Assembly (NCBI RefSeq): GCF_021730395.1
Contig: NC_069371.1
Span: 53,020,001-53,084,000, forward strand
DNA: 64,000 nt
Source of the DNA: Mercenaria mercenaria
Lineage: Eukaryota > Mollusca > Bivalvia > Venerida > Veneridae
Reading direction: 5' to 3'
A program made the translations under genes and the position numbers. Shown here piece after piece: positions 12,701 to 23,184 of this stretch. The notes under the pieces were generated by a model. It did not search any database. It saw only the letters and a list, made by a program, of their open reading frames with translations, and was not told where the DNA came from. Position 1 is the stretch's first letter; the number at the start of each line of letters is the position of its first letter.

Positions 12701-15700
12701 GAGTTGAAGCGTGCAATGCCAGAGTTTAAGGACAATATATCAAAGCTGACACAAGATGGGGATGAGGAAGGCTCGCCCTCCAGTAGGTCACAGATGTCTG
12801 AGCAGGTCAGTACATTAACAGCAATATACTGTTGTTTTTTTTCAGTATTTTAAACTACATTACACAGGTATGGTTTTGAATATAAAGGGGCTAGCTTGCT
12901 TCTAAGTGAATATTTTTAAGACAAGGTTGGAAGTTCCAGTTAAATGAAGTGCTTTGGTATTAGTGTTTTTTCCTAAGCACATCCCATTTGTTGAACACTA
13001 CTTACCCAGAGGTATCTTTAACTTGACATAAGAAATTATTGTTAGTGGCTTCAAGAACTGTCAGATAGAATCAATATAGGTTGAAGTATTTTTAATGTAT
13101 GTTAATGTACTTCATGTTAGAATCATTGTAGGCATATTTCATGTTATAGTTAATGTCAGCTGATTTTTTTACTGTTAGGATCAATGTAGGCTAATGTATT
13201 CAGTGTTAGAATCAATGTAGATTGATGTATTCTATGTAAGAATCAATGTAGATTGATGTATTCTATGTAAGAATCAATGTAGATTAATGTATTCTATGTA
13301 AGAATCAGTGTATATTGTTGTATTCTATGTAAGAATCGATGTAGATTGATGTATTCTATGTTAGAATCAATGTAGATTGATGGATATCATTCCAAATATA
13401 AAATATCTGTAGCCCTTCGTGTAGGCAGGAGTATTTGGGTTTTTTATTGTTGAAAACTTCCTTAAGCACAAGTATCATTCCATTGTGATTCTACCATACA
13501 GACAGGATTGTTATACCATTGTGATGTTTCCCCTTTTTATCCACCTAACCTCTGCTTTAATCTGTATTGCAATCTTCAGTCTTTTTACAATGTTAGTAAA
13601 AGTGTGTACCTGTTAGCTCCCAAGTAAATTTTGAAAAACAAAACATACTGTTCTACTGTTTGTTTAGGAGTTGTAAATATTACTGTTGATAAGACTTTTC
13701 AAGTTGTCCACTAAACATTAAGCATTATTCCAACAGTTGCAGACCTACATACTAAATCATTTAGCTTTATCATCTGACAGAATATTTATTTGAAATAGTT
13801 CTTTAGACTCGAGACATATTAAGTACTATTTAAACATACTATTTCTAGTCTTGGGGGGACAAGGTACACACTCTGCATGTAAAGTTGAGATTTCCCTACA
13901 TACCAAAATAACTGGAAATAAGAAAATCTGTGGAGTACAAGTCTTCAGAGATGAGACTGTGGCACTATCTAGTATTTGAAAACATCCTTTGCTTTGATTC
14001 CAGGCCGAGGATAGTGACCAGTCTTTCATCATACATGAGACCTCCAAAGACGAAAATAAAGATGAAGAAGTAAAGTCGCCTCAGGGTAACCGGGAATCTT
14101 CTGAAATAACTTACGACTTCACAATTGATGCTGTACCTTCTGACTTCCAAAATGAAAAAGATGAAGAATCAGACGAAAGTTTCTTCGTTGAGGAAACTAT
14201 TATTTTACCAGCAGCTCCAGGAATTTTAGATTTTGGCAGTCCTAGAAAAATTCCTGACCTTGAGTCTCCAAAGGAGCATAAAGTGCTTTCACTGCCAACA
14301 CAAGAAGAGATTCCTGCTGATGAAAGTGTGCCAACAGATTATACTGAGGATGAAGTTGAAACTGCTCCAGTTGTAGAGGAGAAACCTCCAGAAAAAGAAG
14401 AATTTGTTCTAACATTTGATGAATTATCAAATGTGGACTTTAGTGCATCTAATCCTAAAGAACAAAGGAAATTAAGGAGAGATTCCAATGAAGTGCCAAG
14501 AGTTAATTATAGAATAGAATTTCGTAGTTCTGCTGACTTTGATACTGAAGCTGAGGACTTGATCAAGGCAGTCCCAGCAACTGTTGTCAATGAAGAACCT
14601 GTGTTCAATGATGATGGTGAAAATTCAAATTATGACAATGGTGCAAAAACAAAGTGTTCAGAATTGAGTTTCTCACCAGACTATGAAGGCGAAGCTGAAC
14701 ATATGCTGGAAGAAAAATCTATCTCCATGATAAATCTTCCAGCACAACGAACTCCAGTTAAAGATTCAAATAGTGATAATAATGGTGCTCCATCAGAAAC
14801 ATATGCATCTTCCACAAAAATAGTGTTGTCCGCTTCCCAGTCACCATCTTCGCAAGTTAGTGAAACATCGCCTAGAAAGGATGATAGTTTTGACTCCAAC
14901 AGTCTTATGCAAGCTCAGTATAACCAGTTACAACAGCAGTTTACCATGTGGCAAAATCAGCTTGTTCAGAATCAAAAACTTTTAGCTTCCCAGGGTGCTT
15001 CAGACTTTTCGACCAATCAGATGGCAGGAAAGGATGACCCATCCAATTTGCAGCTACAACAGCTGCAGCTACAGATTCAGATGCAGCAGCAAATGATGCT
15101 GCAATTGCAACAAAGCATGCAGGCTTTAGCCTTACAAAACACTCTCCAAACTCTCCCACAAACTGTCAATCAACCGCTTGTTGCCACAGGAACATTACAA
15201 AGCCAGCAAATTCCTCCTCCCCCACCCAGCACACAAATATTTACAAAAGACAATGAAAAATACAGACCACCTTCCCCGGAAGAGGAGATGCCAAGGGGAC
15301 ATATTAAGGTGCTAAGCCATTCAGAACCTCCTGCAGCCCCAGCTGCCCCTCCTCTCCCCACTGTTGTAACCTCAAAACCAAAGCCTTCTAAAGCAGATGC
15401 AAAATATTCCAAACCGAAGCAGAAGAGATTTGAGCGGGAATTAGATCCCAGAGAGCAACTGATGTTAGATATCAGAAATTTTGGCAAAAAGCACTTGCAT
15501 AAGGTTAGTATTGCATAAACTGTAAATATATATATTTACTGTGCATCATAATTATTGTATTCCTGTGTTTGTTATGCATCTTGTTTGTATTACGTTTTCC
15601 AGTTAAAGTTTTAAGGAAGTCCTATCCAGTGCATGGGAAGTCCGTATGATAACATGAATTACTTGTTCACTTCCTGCACAGTGAAATACTGATGGCTTGA

Positions 15701-18700
15701 GGCCGCAAGGTGATTAGCAAAATGCTCAACATATCTGAGGTTTTGTGCAATTCATATGTAGAAAGTGTAAGGAAGACAGTTGGGGGACCAAATTAATTGC
15801 TAAAGAATTGCCACCAATGCTGAAGTGGACAGTGTTTCACTGTGTGTGTGTGGGGGGGGGGGGGCGGATTTTGTCTTTTTTTGTGAAATTTGAAATATAT
15901 ATTTAGATGTTTAATAATTTATATATTGGCAAACTGCAGCAGGTTTGCCTGTTATTCCAAAATAATAACTCAAAACAACAAATAAACCCTATTTTCCGAT
16001 ATATGTTTAAAATGTCCTCAGTAAGTTAACATTGTGGATTTAAAACTAGGTTATATATGACATAAAGTGATTATCAATTTTACTGATTTTTTTCACAAAT
16101 CACTATGCAAAAAAGATCACAGAATTAGTGATTTATCAACATTAAAGTGAAATAACTTAAAAAATTCTTTAAAAAAGCAGAGGAAAAGAGGTAAGAGTAT
16201 TAAAAAACAACACCTTAGTTAACAGTTGTGATTATTACATCTTGAATTTCTTTTAACATAGACCAATTATCGCAGGTATTGCTAATGTAATATCACCTAT
16301 ATAGACATTACTCCATCTTCTCCAGTAGTGTAATTTTCCTGAATGAAATATAAACACTTCATCTACCTTATACTTCTGAACCAACTTATTTGTATGATAT
16401 GTATACTGCATCAAGTTTACCATAAAAGATATGTAAAAGCTAGCACTCGATCATATTTCCATGTAGAAATGTTTATATTGATCTACCATAGTGAGAACTG
16501 AGACAAAATTCTGGGTTATTTCTTAAATGACAAGATTAACCAGTTTAATGTTGAAGGGCTAAGGCTCTAATTAACTCTTGGCACTTCACCTGGCGATTTG
16601 ACACAAGACTATATTGTTTGCCAGATAACAATAAGTACCAGACTCGGAACAACAGCAACTGTCCAAGTTTATGAAACAGAGTTAAGAGACCAGTCTTAAA
16701 ATGCACATTGCGATTGGTCATTTTCAAGCCTAGTATCAAAACTAACCTCAGTGTTATAAAACGGACTTTGGAGACCAGTGCCATAACTTAGCCTCTGATT
16801 GGTTGTCAATAAGCAGAAAAATGAAAATATAACTCATTCTGACACTGGTCTACAGATTCAAGTTTTTTAACCTCGAAACCTGGATGTGTCACAAGTCATT
16901 TTCTCTGGCAGCATAAATTCTGTGACAATTTGATTGAAGACATTTACAGACTTCTAAGCATCCAGTTACTTTTTAATATGGAAAAGTTGTGTGTCATTTT
17001 CAGTGTATTGGTTTAAGATCTAGTCAGAAAATGAGTAGAAATCCAGTCAGAAAATGAGTAGAAATCCAGTCTATAAATGATGTCACATTGAACCAGTCAC
17101 TTTAAATGCACGTTGGACATTAACACACACATTTCTTTCCCTTATCTGTCTTACACTACACTGTTAGGTTCCTAAAACACCATACCGTCGGAATAGAGCA
17201 AGTTGTTCTGATATAGGTTAAATCATTTGACTGTGGTTCAGCCTGAGAACATCATTTTAGCTAGAGCTAGAAGTCAGAACTGAATTGGCTGCAGTGGTTC
17301 ATTCAATTGACTTTTACTACTTGCACCCCACCTCTATGAGCTGCTCAGGTTGTCATGTTAGGAAGTCATAAAGGCTTGTTGAAAGGTTTGTGGTTCTACC
17401 AATGTGCCTGCAAGTGCTTGAAATAATGTGAGAGACTCCTAGGGATTTTCTCATTTGTTAAAAGCTAGAAGGATGCCATATGACCTGAATTGTCATTGTA
17501 ACCCAGTAGCTAGTCCATGTATTCTGCATAACGAAGTAAACCTCACTGAAGAGATACATTTTTTTTATGCCCCCACTTTGGGGGGGGGGCATATAGATTT
17601 GCTCTTGTCCGTCCGTCCTTCCGTCCGTCCGTCTGTCCGTCCGTCCTTCCGAAAATGTTGTGTCGCGCGTAGCTCTGAAAGTATTTGACGTAGAGTCACA
17701 AAACTCTACAGGAATGTTGGTCAGCATGTGTAGTTGTGCACCTGGGGTTTCGCGTCCGGATTCATTCAGTCATGTAGAAGTTATGGCCCCTGACTTTGTA
17801 AAAATTGGTCATTTTAATGTTGTGTCGTGCCTAGCTCCAAAAGTATATGACCTAGAGTCACAAAACATTACAGGCATGTTGGTCAGCATGTGTAGTTGTG
17901 CACCTGGGTTTCGCGTCCGGATTCATCCAGACCTGTAGGAGTTATGGCCCCTGACTTAGTAAAAAATTGGTTATTTTAATGTTGTGTCGCACATAGCTCC
18001 AAAAGTATTTGACCTAGAATCACCAAAGTTTACAGGAATGTTGGTCAGCATGTGTAGTTGTGCACCTGGGGTTTCACGTCCGGATTCATGCAGTCATGTA
18101 GAAGTTATGGCCCTGACTTTGTAAAAATTGGTCATTTTAATGTTGTGTCGTGCCTAGCTCCAAAAGTATATGACCTAGAGTCACAAAACTTTACAGGCAT
18201 GTTGGTCAGCATGTGTAGTTGTGCACCTGGGGTTCGCGTCCGGATTCATCCAGTCATGTAGGAGTTATGGCCCCTGACTTAGTAAAAAATTGGTCATTTT
18301 AATGTTGTGTCGCGCATAGCCCCAAAAGTATTTGACCTAGAATCACCAAAGTTTACAGGAATGTTGGTCAGCATGTGTAGTTGTGCACCTGGGGTTTCGC
18401 ATCCGGATTCATTCAGTATTGTAGGAGTTCTGGCCCCCGACTAATGTCATGTAGTGGGGGCATCTGTGTCCCATGGACACATTTCTAGTTTTAAAATACT
18501 AGCTTTTGAAGATATTTCAAACACCATAATTATAAGGTTGCTAGTTACGTTGGACTAGCAAGCTTAGGGTTGGTCCATCAGAAGTTATTATGTCTGACTG
18601 TTTGTCTCAATAATGTTCATTTTTGTCGACGACAACACACGTCTTTTAAATTGACCGTTCATTTATTTATGCTACAATTACTTTAAATGAACTCAATTTT

Positions 18701-19342
18701 GTACTGGAAACAGTGCCATATTACAAAAACAAGTTTAAGAACCAGTTTAGAATGCAACCTTGCCCAAACTGGGCTGAGAAGCTCCTCTCCAAACTCCTAG
18801 TTTTATAACTTCACATCCAGAGCAATATGAAAGATAAATGCAACACTTGCATGCCCTCTTTTCATACACATGTCACCAAATGATCCATTTTCACCCTTCT
18901 TTAGCATGAGAGTTAATGTAATGTGGTAGATATTTTTATGCTAGTTTAATACTTTATATATTGCATGATTGAAACCAAGCATCATTGTATAGAATTATAG
19001 AACATAAAATAAAAAAAGAAAGAATTTATTGCAGAACGTCATAATTTTCATCTACACACACAGAGCAAAAGTAATATATCTACCTGTAGAATTAAGTAAA
19101 CATTGGGTATTTTGAGTATTTTTATGATGATGTTATTTGTTGGAAATTAATTGCTTGGTATAATTCCATGGTAAGGGTATTGTTATGCTATGAATTTATT
19201 GACTTGTAAAAGTTCAAACATTTCTCAGTGCAAAATAATATCTATCTAATGAATGCTAATACTGATCAATGTTTTGTTTGTTTGCAGGTTCCAGTCAAAG
19301 CGACCCACTGGCATAAATGATGAGGAACCCATCTTTGTGTGA
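586..19342 (+). CDS. COBL: Cordon-bleu-like WH2 protein, 3' part of gene (9 exons)
   Basis: Exons read from frame and splice phase: 586-764, 2030-2801, 4737 or 4740-4823, 5578-5832, 7593-7652, 9689-9820, 12699-12805, 14004-15503, and a last exon from 19288 or 19295. All internal junctions are phase-consistent, giving about 1,040 residues. Visible parts: an SMPNL motif and a basic stretch (FLSFLGKKDKKFK) in the first exon; two KRAP-type motifs, KKRAAPPPP and KKKKRAPLPPP, in the second with an SSDSSGYHE motif between; acidic and proline-rich segments; a Q-rich stretch; and a C-terminal WH2-type motif REQLMLDIRNFG..LHKV. Cordon-bleu proteins bind actin through WH2 domains and nucleate filaments, and their KRAP motifs bind syndapin-type SH3 partners. 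The first exon here starts inside a codon (GT then ATG), so upstream exons, including any ubiquitin-like Cobl domain, lie outside the window. The family call rests on motif combination, not alignment; a COBLL1-type relative is equally possible. Confidence 0.72.
1340..1975. repeat. Minisatellite in COBL-like intron (17-bp core, 91-bp higher order)
   Basis: A core like TTTGTCCTGGTCATGCC repeats over about 630 bp. Larger blocks starting CATCATGCCTTTGCCTCGG recur at 91-bp spacing (near 1600, 1691, 1782). It is open in several frames only because the unit lacks stops; it lies wholly between a donor at 765 and an acceptor at 2029. Confidence 0.85.
2030..2801 (+). CDS. COBL: COBL-like exon with two KRAP-type motifs
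   Basis: The acceptor TTTCATTTCAG precedes 2030 and the donor is G|GTATGT after 2801. The 257-codon frame opens with QQQDTEIESRPKKSES and contains KKRAAPPPP near the middle and KKKKRAPLPPPGMTG at the end. Between them lies NSSDSSGYHE followed by a Ser/Asp-rich stretch. Lys-Arg-Ala-Pro followed by prolines is the KRAP signature of cordon-bleu proteins. It enters in phase 0 and exits in phase 1. The open frame also runs upstream into the intron minisatellite, but that part lies before the acceptor and is not coding. Confidence 0.75.
2802..4736. other. COBL-like intron with old, decayed tandem-repeat element
   Basis: AT-rich. From about 3540 to 4060 TTGGTTAAAGTTT recurs (3598, 3732, 3895) with AATTATGGCCCTTT between, typical of strongly diverged tandem-repeat elements in this window. 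A second remnant at about 4420-4640 carries CCAAGGTCAAGGTCATAGGCAAGG. No exon seen. Confidence 0.5.
4737..9820 (+). CDS. COBL: Four symmetric phase 1-1 exons of COBL-like gene
   Basis: Exons 4737 or 4740-4823 (87 or 84 nt), 5578-5832 (255 nt), 7593-7652 (60 nt) and 9689-9820 (132 nt) each enter and leave in phase 1. Any of them can be skipped without shifting the frame. The first has a NAGNAG acceptor (CAGCAG), so one alanine may be optional. The 255-nt exon is acidic (EDSDEDDDLRMVEDSS) and proline-rich (TFVAPPPPTEPPP). The 132-nt exon encodes IPRRGSRSSNSSINTLEDL and an acidic helix-prone tail. Donors are GTATGC, GTAAAT, GTATGT and GTATTC; the last is weak. No known domain is visible. Confidence 0.68.
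4824..5577. other. COBL-like intron, nothing recognised
   Basis: An AT-rich stretch without a repeat or coding signal that I recognise. Confidence 0.5.
5833..6295. other. COBL-like intron upstream of the 32-bp array
   Basis: Unique AT-rich DNA with a segment at about 6120-6230 (CTGATTGGTTGATTTTGAAC) resembling repeats at 16660-16840 and 20620-20740. No exon seen. Confidence 0.4.
6296..7537. repeat. 32-bp satellite-like array in COBL-like intron
   Basis: The unit is roughly CAGCACCATTCCCTTCATTACCATACCTTCTA (32 bp). Copies are irregular up to about 6590, then regular, with the last 200 bp (about 7310-7440) nearly identical, a gradient of homogenisation. 32 is not a multiple of 3, so the three reading frames rotate and long open frames arise with no coding value. 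Confidence 0.88.
7653..9688. other. COBL-like intron with repeat remnants
   Basis: Mostly AT-rich. About 8430-8620 and 9130-9240 hold SINE-like pieces; the phrase GTGGTTCTACCCATGTGC at 9191 recurs at 17390. No exon seen. Confidence 0.45.
9821..11765. other. COBL-like intron, nothing recognised
   Basis: AT-rich, with short chance reading frames. No repeat family or exon that I can support. Confidence 0.5.
11766..12000. mobile_element. Long-stem MITE (foldback), 235 bp
   Basis: The ends GAGCCGCACCATGAGAAAAC and its near-perfect complement (CATGGTGTGGCTC) form arms that pair over most of the element, including TGGATCCAGACCAGCCTGCA against its complement, around a short centre. AAAT flanks both sides and may be the target duplication. 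Arm identity is high, so insertion is probably fairly recent. Confidence 0.85.
12001..12698. other. COBL-like intron, tRNA-like remnant
   Basis: At about 12425-12490 GTGTGTTCAAACCCTAGCC resembles a tRNA B box, so this is probably a decayed SINE head. Otherwise AT-rich. Confidence 0.35.
12699..12805 (+). CDS. COBL: COBL-like exon, phase 1 to 0
   Basis: The exon follows ATATTTCAG and is followed by GTCAGT. It encodes EELKRAMPEFKDNISK, then a Ser/Asp/Gly-rich tail ending SRSQMSEQ. It is 107 nt long and moves the reading frame from phase 1 to phase 0, so unlike the four exons before it, it cannot be skipped without breaking the frame. Confidence 0.65.
12806..14003. other. COBL-like intron flanking the 31-bp array
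   Basis: Apart from the minisatellite this is AT-rich unique sequence; no exon seen. The end shows a good polypyrimidine acceptor before 14004. Confidence 0.5.
13160..13385. repeat. 31-bp minisatellite
   Basis: The unit is like AATCAATGTAGATTGATGTATTCTATGTAAG, with seven or so copies and diverged copies leading in from about 13070. It lies in the intron before the large COBL-like exon. Confidence 0.8.
14004..15503 (+). CDS. COBL: Large COBL-like exon: acidic, Q-rich, polyproline, WH2
   Basis: This single 1,500-nt exon (500 codons) runs from the acceptor GATTCCAG to the donor AAG|GTTAGT in phase 0 throughout. The first half is acidic. Residues about 300-370 are Gln/Leu/Met-rich (QLQQQF, QLQQLQLQIQMQQQMM) and may form a coiled coil. 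A proline run (IPPPPPSTQIF) and PAAPAAPPLPT follow, both possible SH3 or profilin ligands. The end, DPREQLMLDIRNFGKKHLHK, matches the WH2 pattern: an amphipathic helix followed by an L-x-K-V-type segment completed by the next exon. WH2 motifs bind monomeric actin in the barbed-end groove. Confidence 0.78.
15504..17566. other. COBL-like last intron, first part
   Basis: Holds a (TG)n-(G)13 run at 15841-15864, dispersed repeat copies at about 16560-16860 (GGAGACCAGTGCCATAACTT and kin), a direct repeat of AGTCAGAAAATGAGTAGAA at 17024-17068, and a SINE-like remnant at 17310-17440. No exon seen. Confidence 0.5.
17567..18489 (+). mobile_element. Family A tandem-repeat element, Helentron-associated type
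   Basis: The 5' end is the hairpin ATGCCCCC-ACTTT-GGGGGCAT, then GTCCGTCCGTCC, then about five units of about 162 bp (CAGGAATGTTGGTCAGCATG and so on). The 3' part has AGTGGGGGCAT, the complement of the 5' end, the hairpin GTGTCC-CAT-GGACAC, and ATTTCTAG followed by T. Each unit has one AGGTCA half-site on the minus strand (TTTGACCTAGAGTCAC). No coding sequence. Confidence 0.8.
18490..19287. other. COBL-like last intron, final part
   Basis: AT-rich unique DNA leading to the polypyrimidine acceptor GTTTTGTTTGTTTGCAG. A piece at about 18720-18760 resembles the 16660 repeat. Confidence 0.5.
19288..19342 (+). CDS. COBL: COBL-like terminal exon, two competing acceptors
   Basis: The acceptor region reads TTTGCAG|GTTCCAG|TCAAAG. 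The first acceptor gives VPVKATHWHK and a stop at 19318-19320; it completes the WH2 end as LHKVP. The second, 7 nt on, gives SKRPTGINDEEPIFV and a stop at 19340-19342, but loses the KV of the WH2 motif. Both are compatible with the phase 0 donor at 15503. Which is used cannot be told from sequence alone; a one-base assembly error in the AAA at 19297-19299 is a third explanation. Confidence 0.55.
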
Positions 19343-20480
19343 TCAGTTCAACTACCTGTCATGTGATACCATTGTATAATATATATGTCATGTGACCATG
19401 CATCTGTCATGTGACTCTACCTGTATGTCATGTGACCATGTATATGTCAAATGTGACTACAGTGTAGTTAACTTTTGTCTGTCATATCACATGATACAAT
19501 TTTGTGCCAGTTCAAACTTCTGCACACCTGCTGATTAGGTTAGTGATATTTGACCAGTCTGGCGAGTTTACAGAGAAGTGTTTGGTTGTGAATACTGATC
19601 ACTGTGTTCATTGAGAGAATTCCGAAGTGGAAGGTATGGAAATATGGTCAAGAACACATGCATGTAGAGACAAAGGGTGAAGCGGAGATAACAGCCACTG
19701 TTGTCATATCATAGAATCCCCGAAATTGATGTATTCATATCATAGCATTATAAATATATATTATATTATCAGTCATACATTATCTCACCATCATAGAAAA
19801 TTTTGGACCAGTTAACCTTAAAAATTTCATTCCATTTTTGTATAGTATGTATAAAGAAAGATATGGTATATCTGTTAACATACAGTTTTATATGATTTGC
19901 AAAGAGCCTATGTTTTAGATATATCTAACTGTTAGCATGTTAAAAATGCAGTATTCCTGTACCAGAATGGTCATAAATAGATTTTGTACAGAAGTCCCCC
20001 AAACACATTTAAAAATAGTTGTAAAATACCCTAGGAAATTTGTTATTGAAAAAAAGCCAAGAACTGATTTGTATCTTGAATCACAGGTGTGGAGATACAT
20101 TGCCATTTCTTTGTCTCTACCTTGGAATGTCCTAAAAATATTGTTTAATCAAATTTGTCATTCTTCATTAGGCAGATAGTCTTACAGACTTCCATAGATG
20201 GCAATCCATGATCTGTAAATATATATAAAGAAATGAATATTTAAGGGACCATAATTCCTTTAATTATTGCCTTCTAACCTCCTTGTTTATAAGATTGTTA
20301 CAGTTAAGGGGGCATCTGTGTAATGAAGACACATTGTTTAACTTTTGTTAACAAATCTAAATGTGCAATGAATTATGTCAGTTGTTACTAACTTGTTAAT
20401 ACATTTATATTTTCTATACAACTCATCTGTACATAGATAAAAAAAAAATACTATGCATATTTATATATAAAAATAAAGCA
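19343..20480 (+). other. COBL: Probable 3' UTR of COBL-like gene
   Basis: An AT-rich stretch follows the stop. Near its start (about 19355-19450) a short tandem motif, TGTCATGTGACCATG, occurs about five times with small changes. An AATAAA at 20472-20477 is the first clear polyadenylation signal; another lies near 20824. The extent is inferred. Confidence 0.4.
20472..20477 (+). promoter_or_regulatory. Candidate polyadenylation signal AATAAA for COBL-like gene
   Basis: This is a canonical hexamer about 1.1 kb after the stop, in an AT-rich context. AATAAA is common by chance in such DNA, so this is only a candidate. Confidence 0.3.
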
Positions 20481-20599
20481 AAATTAATCATGAAAAATAA
20501 TCAAATCAAGAAACTTATATACCCTTGAATGTAAATGTTAATCTGTGTCTCTTTAGTCACATAGTTCTGAATTAAGCCAGTTCCTGTTTTGTTTGGTTC

Positions 20600-20760
20600 C
20601 AGGCTCTGAGGTTAAAAACTTTAGTTTGGAGACCAGTCTTGGAATTTAGCTTTGTCATTGGTTGATTTAAGTCTTGAGCTCAAAATGGACCAATCAGGTG
20701 CTCAACTTTTGAGACTGGTCTCAGAACTTGTGTATTTATAAGCTTGAACCCAGTATTTGT
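20600..20760. repeat. Dispersed repeat copy related to 16660-16860
   Basis: The segment has GGAGACCAGTCTTGGAATTTAG, ATTGGTTGATTTAAG and, inverted, GAGACTGGTCTC. Related copies occur at 16660-16860 and partly at 6060-6230. Inverted halves suggest a small MITE. Confidence 0.5.
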
Positions 20761-21234
20761 AATCTGCTGTTACATAACAATATTTTCAAAAAGACAATTT
20801 TAAGTCAGATTATATTTGGAATAAAATAAATATAAGATTTGTTAAAACTTTTATTCCTTTGTAAATTTGAAATGCATGTATATTTTCATTTGGACGATAT
20901 TTTGGATTTTATTACTAAATTGGAATTATCTGGATTTTTTTGGTATATTATTTGGAATTAACTGGATTAAAAAAGGCAGGAGTAATATTAACAGTCAGTG
21001 TTGCTCTGTCATTGATTTACTGTTCAGAGTTATATCAGAGCAGATTAAATGATATATTTATGCATTTTCTTAAAGGTACTCGTTCACAGTTTTGATGAAA
21101 AATTAGAAAACTATGTGAATGAGTCTCTTTAAAAGTACTCCTGTTGGAGTAACTAATATTGTTTCTATTTTCAGGAATCAAAAAAATGTGCTTTTAAAGT
21201 GAGATTTTATTTTTATTCACTTGTTGTACCCCCA

Positions 21235-22649
21235 CAGAACAAAGTTTGGGCGGGTATATAGGAGTGAGCTTGTTGGTCGGTCGGTGCGTTGGTTTTGCAT
21301 GGTTTCTGGATGATAACTCAAGAAAGGCTTGACCAATTTAAATAATTTTTGGTACACAGGTGAACCATCAGAAAATACAGGTCAAATTCGAATTTGGGGT
21401 CAAAGGTCAAGGTCACAGTAACCCTGAACAGTTAAACGGTTTCCGGATGATAACTTGAGAACGCTTGGGCCTAGGATCATAAATTTTGGTACACAGTGTA
21501 ACATCATGAAATGCAGGTCAAGTTCGACTTTGAGGTCTGTAGGTCAAAGGTCAAGGTCACAGGGACTCGGAAATGTTAAATAGTTTCCGGATGATAACTT
21601 GAGAACGCTTGGGCCTAGGATCATAGATTTTGGTACACAGGTGTAACATGATGAAATGCAGGTCATGTTCGACTTTGAGGTCTGTAGGTCAAAGGTCAAG
21701 GTCACAGTGACTCGGAACAGTTTAATGGTTTCCAGATGATAACTTGAGAACGCTTGGGCCTAGGTACACAGGTGTAACATCATGAAATACAGGTCAAGTT
21801 CTGCTTTGAGGTCAGTAGGTCAAAGGTCAAGTCACAGTGACTCGGAACAGTTAAACGGTTTCCGGATGATAACTTGAGAATGCTTGGGCCTAGGATCCTA
21901 GGATCGAGAACGCTTGGGCCTAGGATCATAAATTTTGGTACACAGTTGTAACATCATGAAATGCAGGTCAAGTTCAACTTTGAGGTCTGTAGGTCAAAGG
22001 TCAAGGTCACAGTGACTCGGAACAGTTAAATGGTTTCCGGATGATAACTTGAGAACGCTTGGGCCTAGGATCATAAATTTTGGTACACAGGTGTAACATC
22101 ATGAAATACAGGTCAAGTTCTACTTTGAGGTCAGTAGGTCAAAGGTCAAGGTCACAGTGACTCGGGAACAGTTGAACGGTTTCCGGATGATAACTTGAGA
22201 ATGCTTGGGCCTAGGATCATGAAAATTGATAGGGAGGTTGGTTATGACTAGCAGATGACCCCTAATGATTTTGAGGTCAGTAGGTAATAGGTCAAGGTCA
22301 CAGTGACCCGGGAAAATTTAAACAGTTTTCGGACAATAACTTGAGAATGCTTGGGACTAGGATCAGGAAACTTAATCTGGAGATTGGTCATGTCAAGCAG
22401 ATGACCCATATTGATTTTGAGTTTCAAAGGTCAAAGGTCATTTAAACCTTTTACTGACAATAACTTGAGAATGCTTTGGCGGAGGATCATGAAACTTCAT
22501 AGGGAGGTTGATCATGACTAGCAGATGACCTCTATTGATTTTGTGGTCAGTAGGTCAAAGGTCAAGCAAGTTCGGCTTTGACATTGGCTTAGTTCTGTGA
22601 CAAGGCCATATTGTGGGGGTATAATTCGTCACTCCTGTGACAACTCTAG
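21235..22649 (+). mobile_element. Family B tandem-repeat element with AGGTCA arrays
   Basis: The 5' hairpin pairs TGTACCCCCAC with the later GGGCGGGTATA, followed by GGTCGGTCGGTGCG. About nine units of 144-145 bp follow, each with TTCCGGATGATAACTTGAGA and a cluster AGGTCNGTAGGTCAAAGGTC-AAGGTCA, that is DR2, DR1 and DR0 half-sites in one block. The 3' part has TGTGGGGGTATA, the hairpin GTCAC-TCCT-GTGAC, and AACTCTAG followed by T. No coding sequence. Confidence 0.82.
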
Positions 22650-23180
22650 TTTGGAAATAGAATTGATGAAAATGTATGCAGGCCAGTCTAGACAGTATGC
22701 ATGATATTACAGTTATCAGATATAAGATTTCAATAAACATCTAGTTATATACTCAAAACTAAACCATATTAGACTGTGTTATGTATTTTTGTATGTCATT
22801 TATTATTTTGTAATTGCAAATCTGAATAAAACTGTGATGAGAGGATTAGGTTTGTGAATATGTGTTGGAATGACTAGAAATTCTGACGCAAAAAAAATCT
22901 ACATATAGTAAATAAAGTCAAACACTGCTATGCTTTAATTGCTTTCTTATAACATGGTTTAGACTAAATGTTTTAACTTGGCGCAAATGGATCGAGCAAC
23001 TTATTGCATAAAAACATTTAAGTACAGTCTAACTTTGTTCGCTTAAACTAGACAGAATCAACATAATTTGTTTAGTTATCAGTAGTTTGGGCCATCAAAC
23101 AAAATACATTATACATGGATTTTGCCAGAACCTGACCAGTACGAATTATTAGAGTTTGAGCAAATGAAGTTTGTTTGTAT
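22650..23180. other. Intergenic, nothing recognised
   Basis: AT-rich sequence between two mobile elements; AATAAA near 22818 may be a chance match. Confidence 0.5.
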
Positions 23181-23184
23181 TTAA

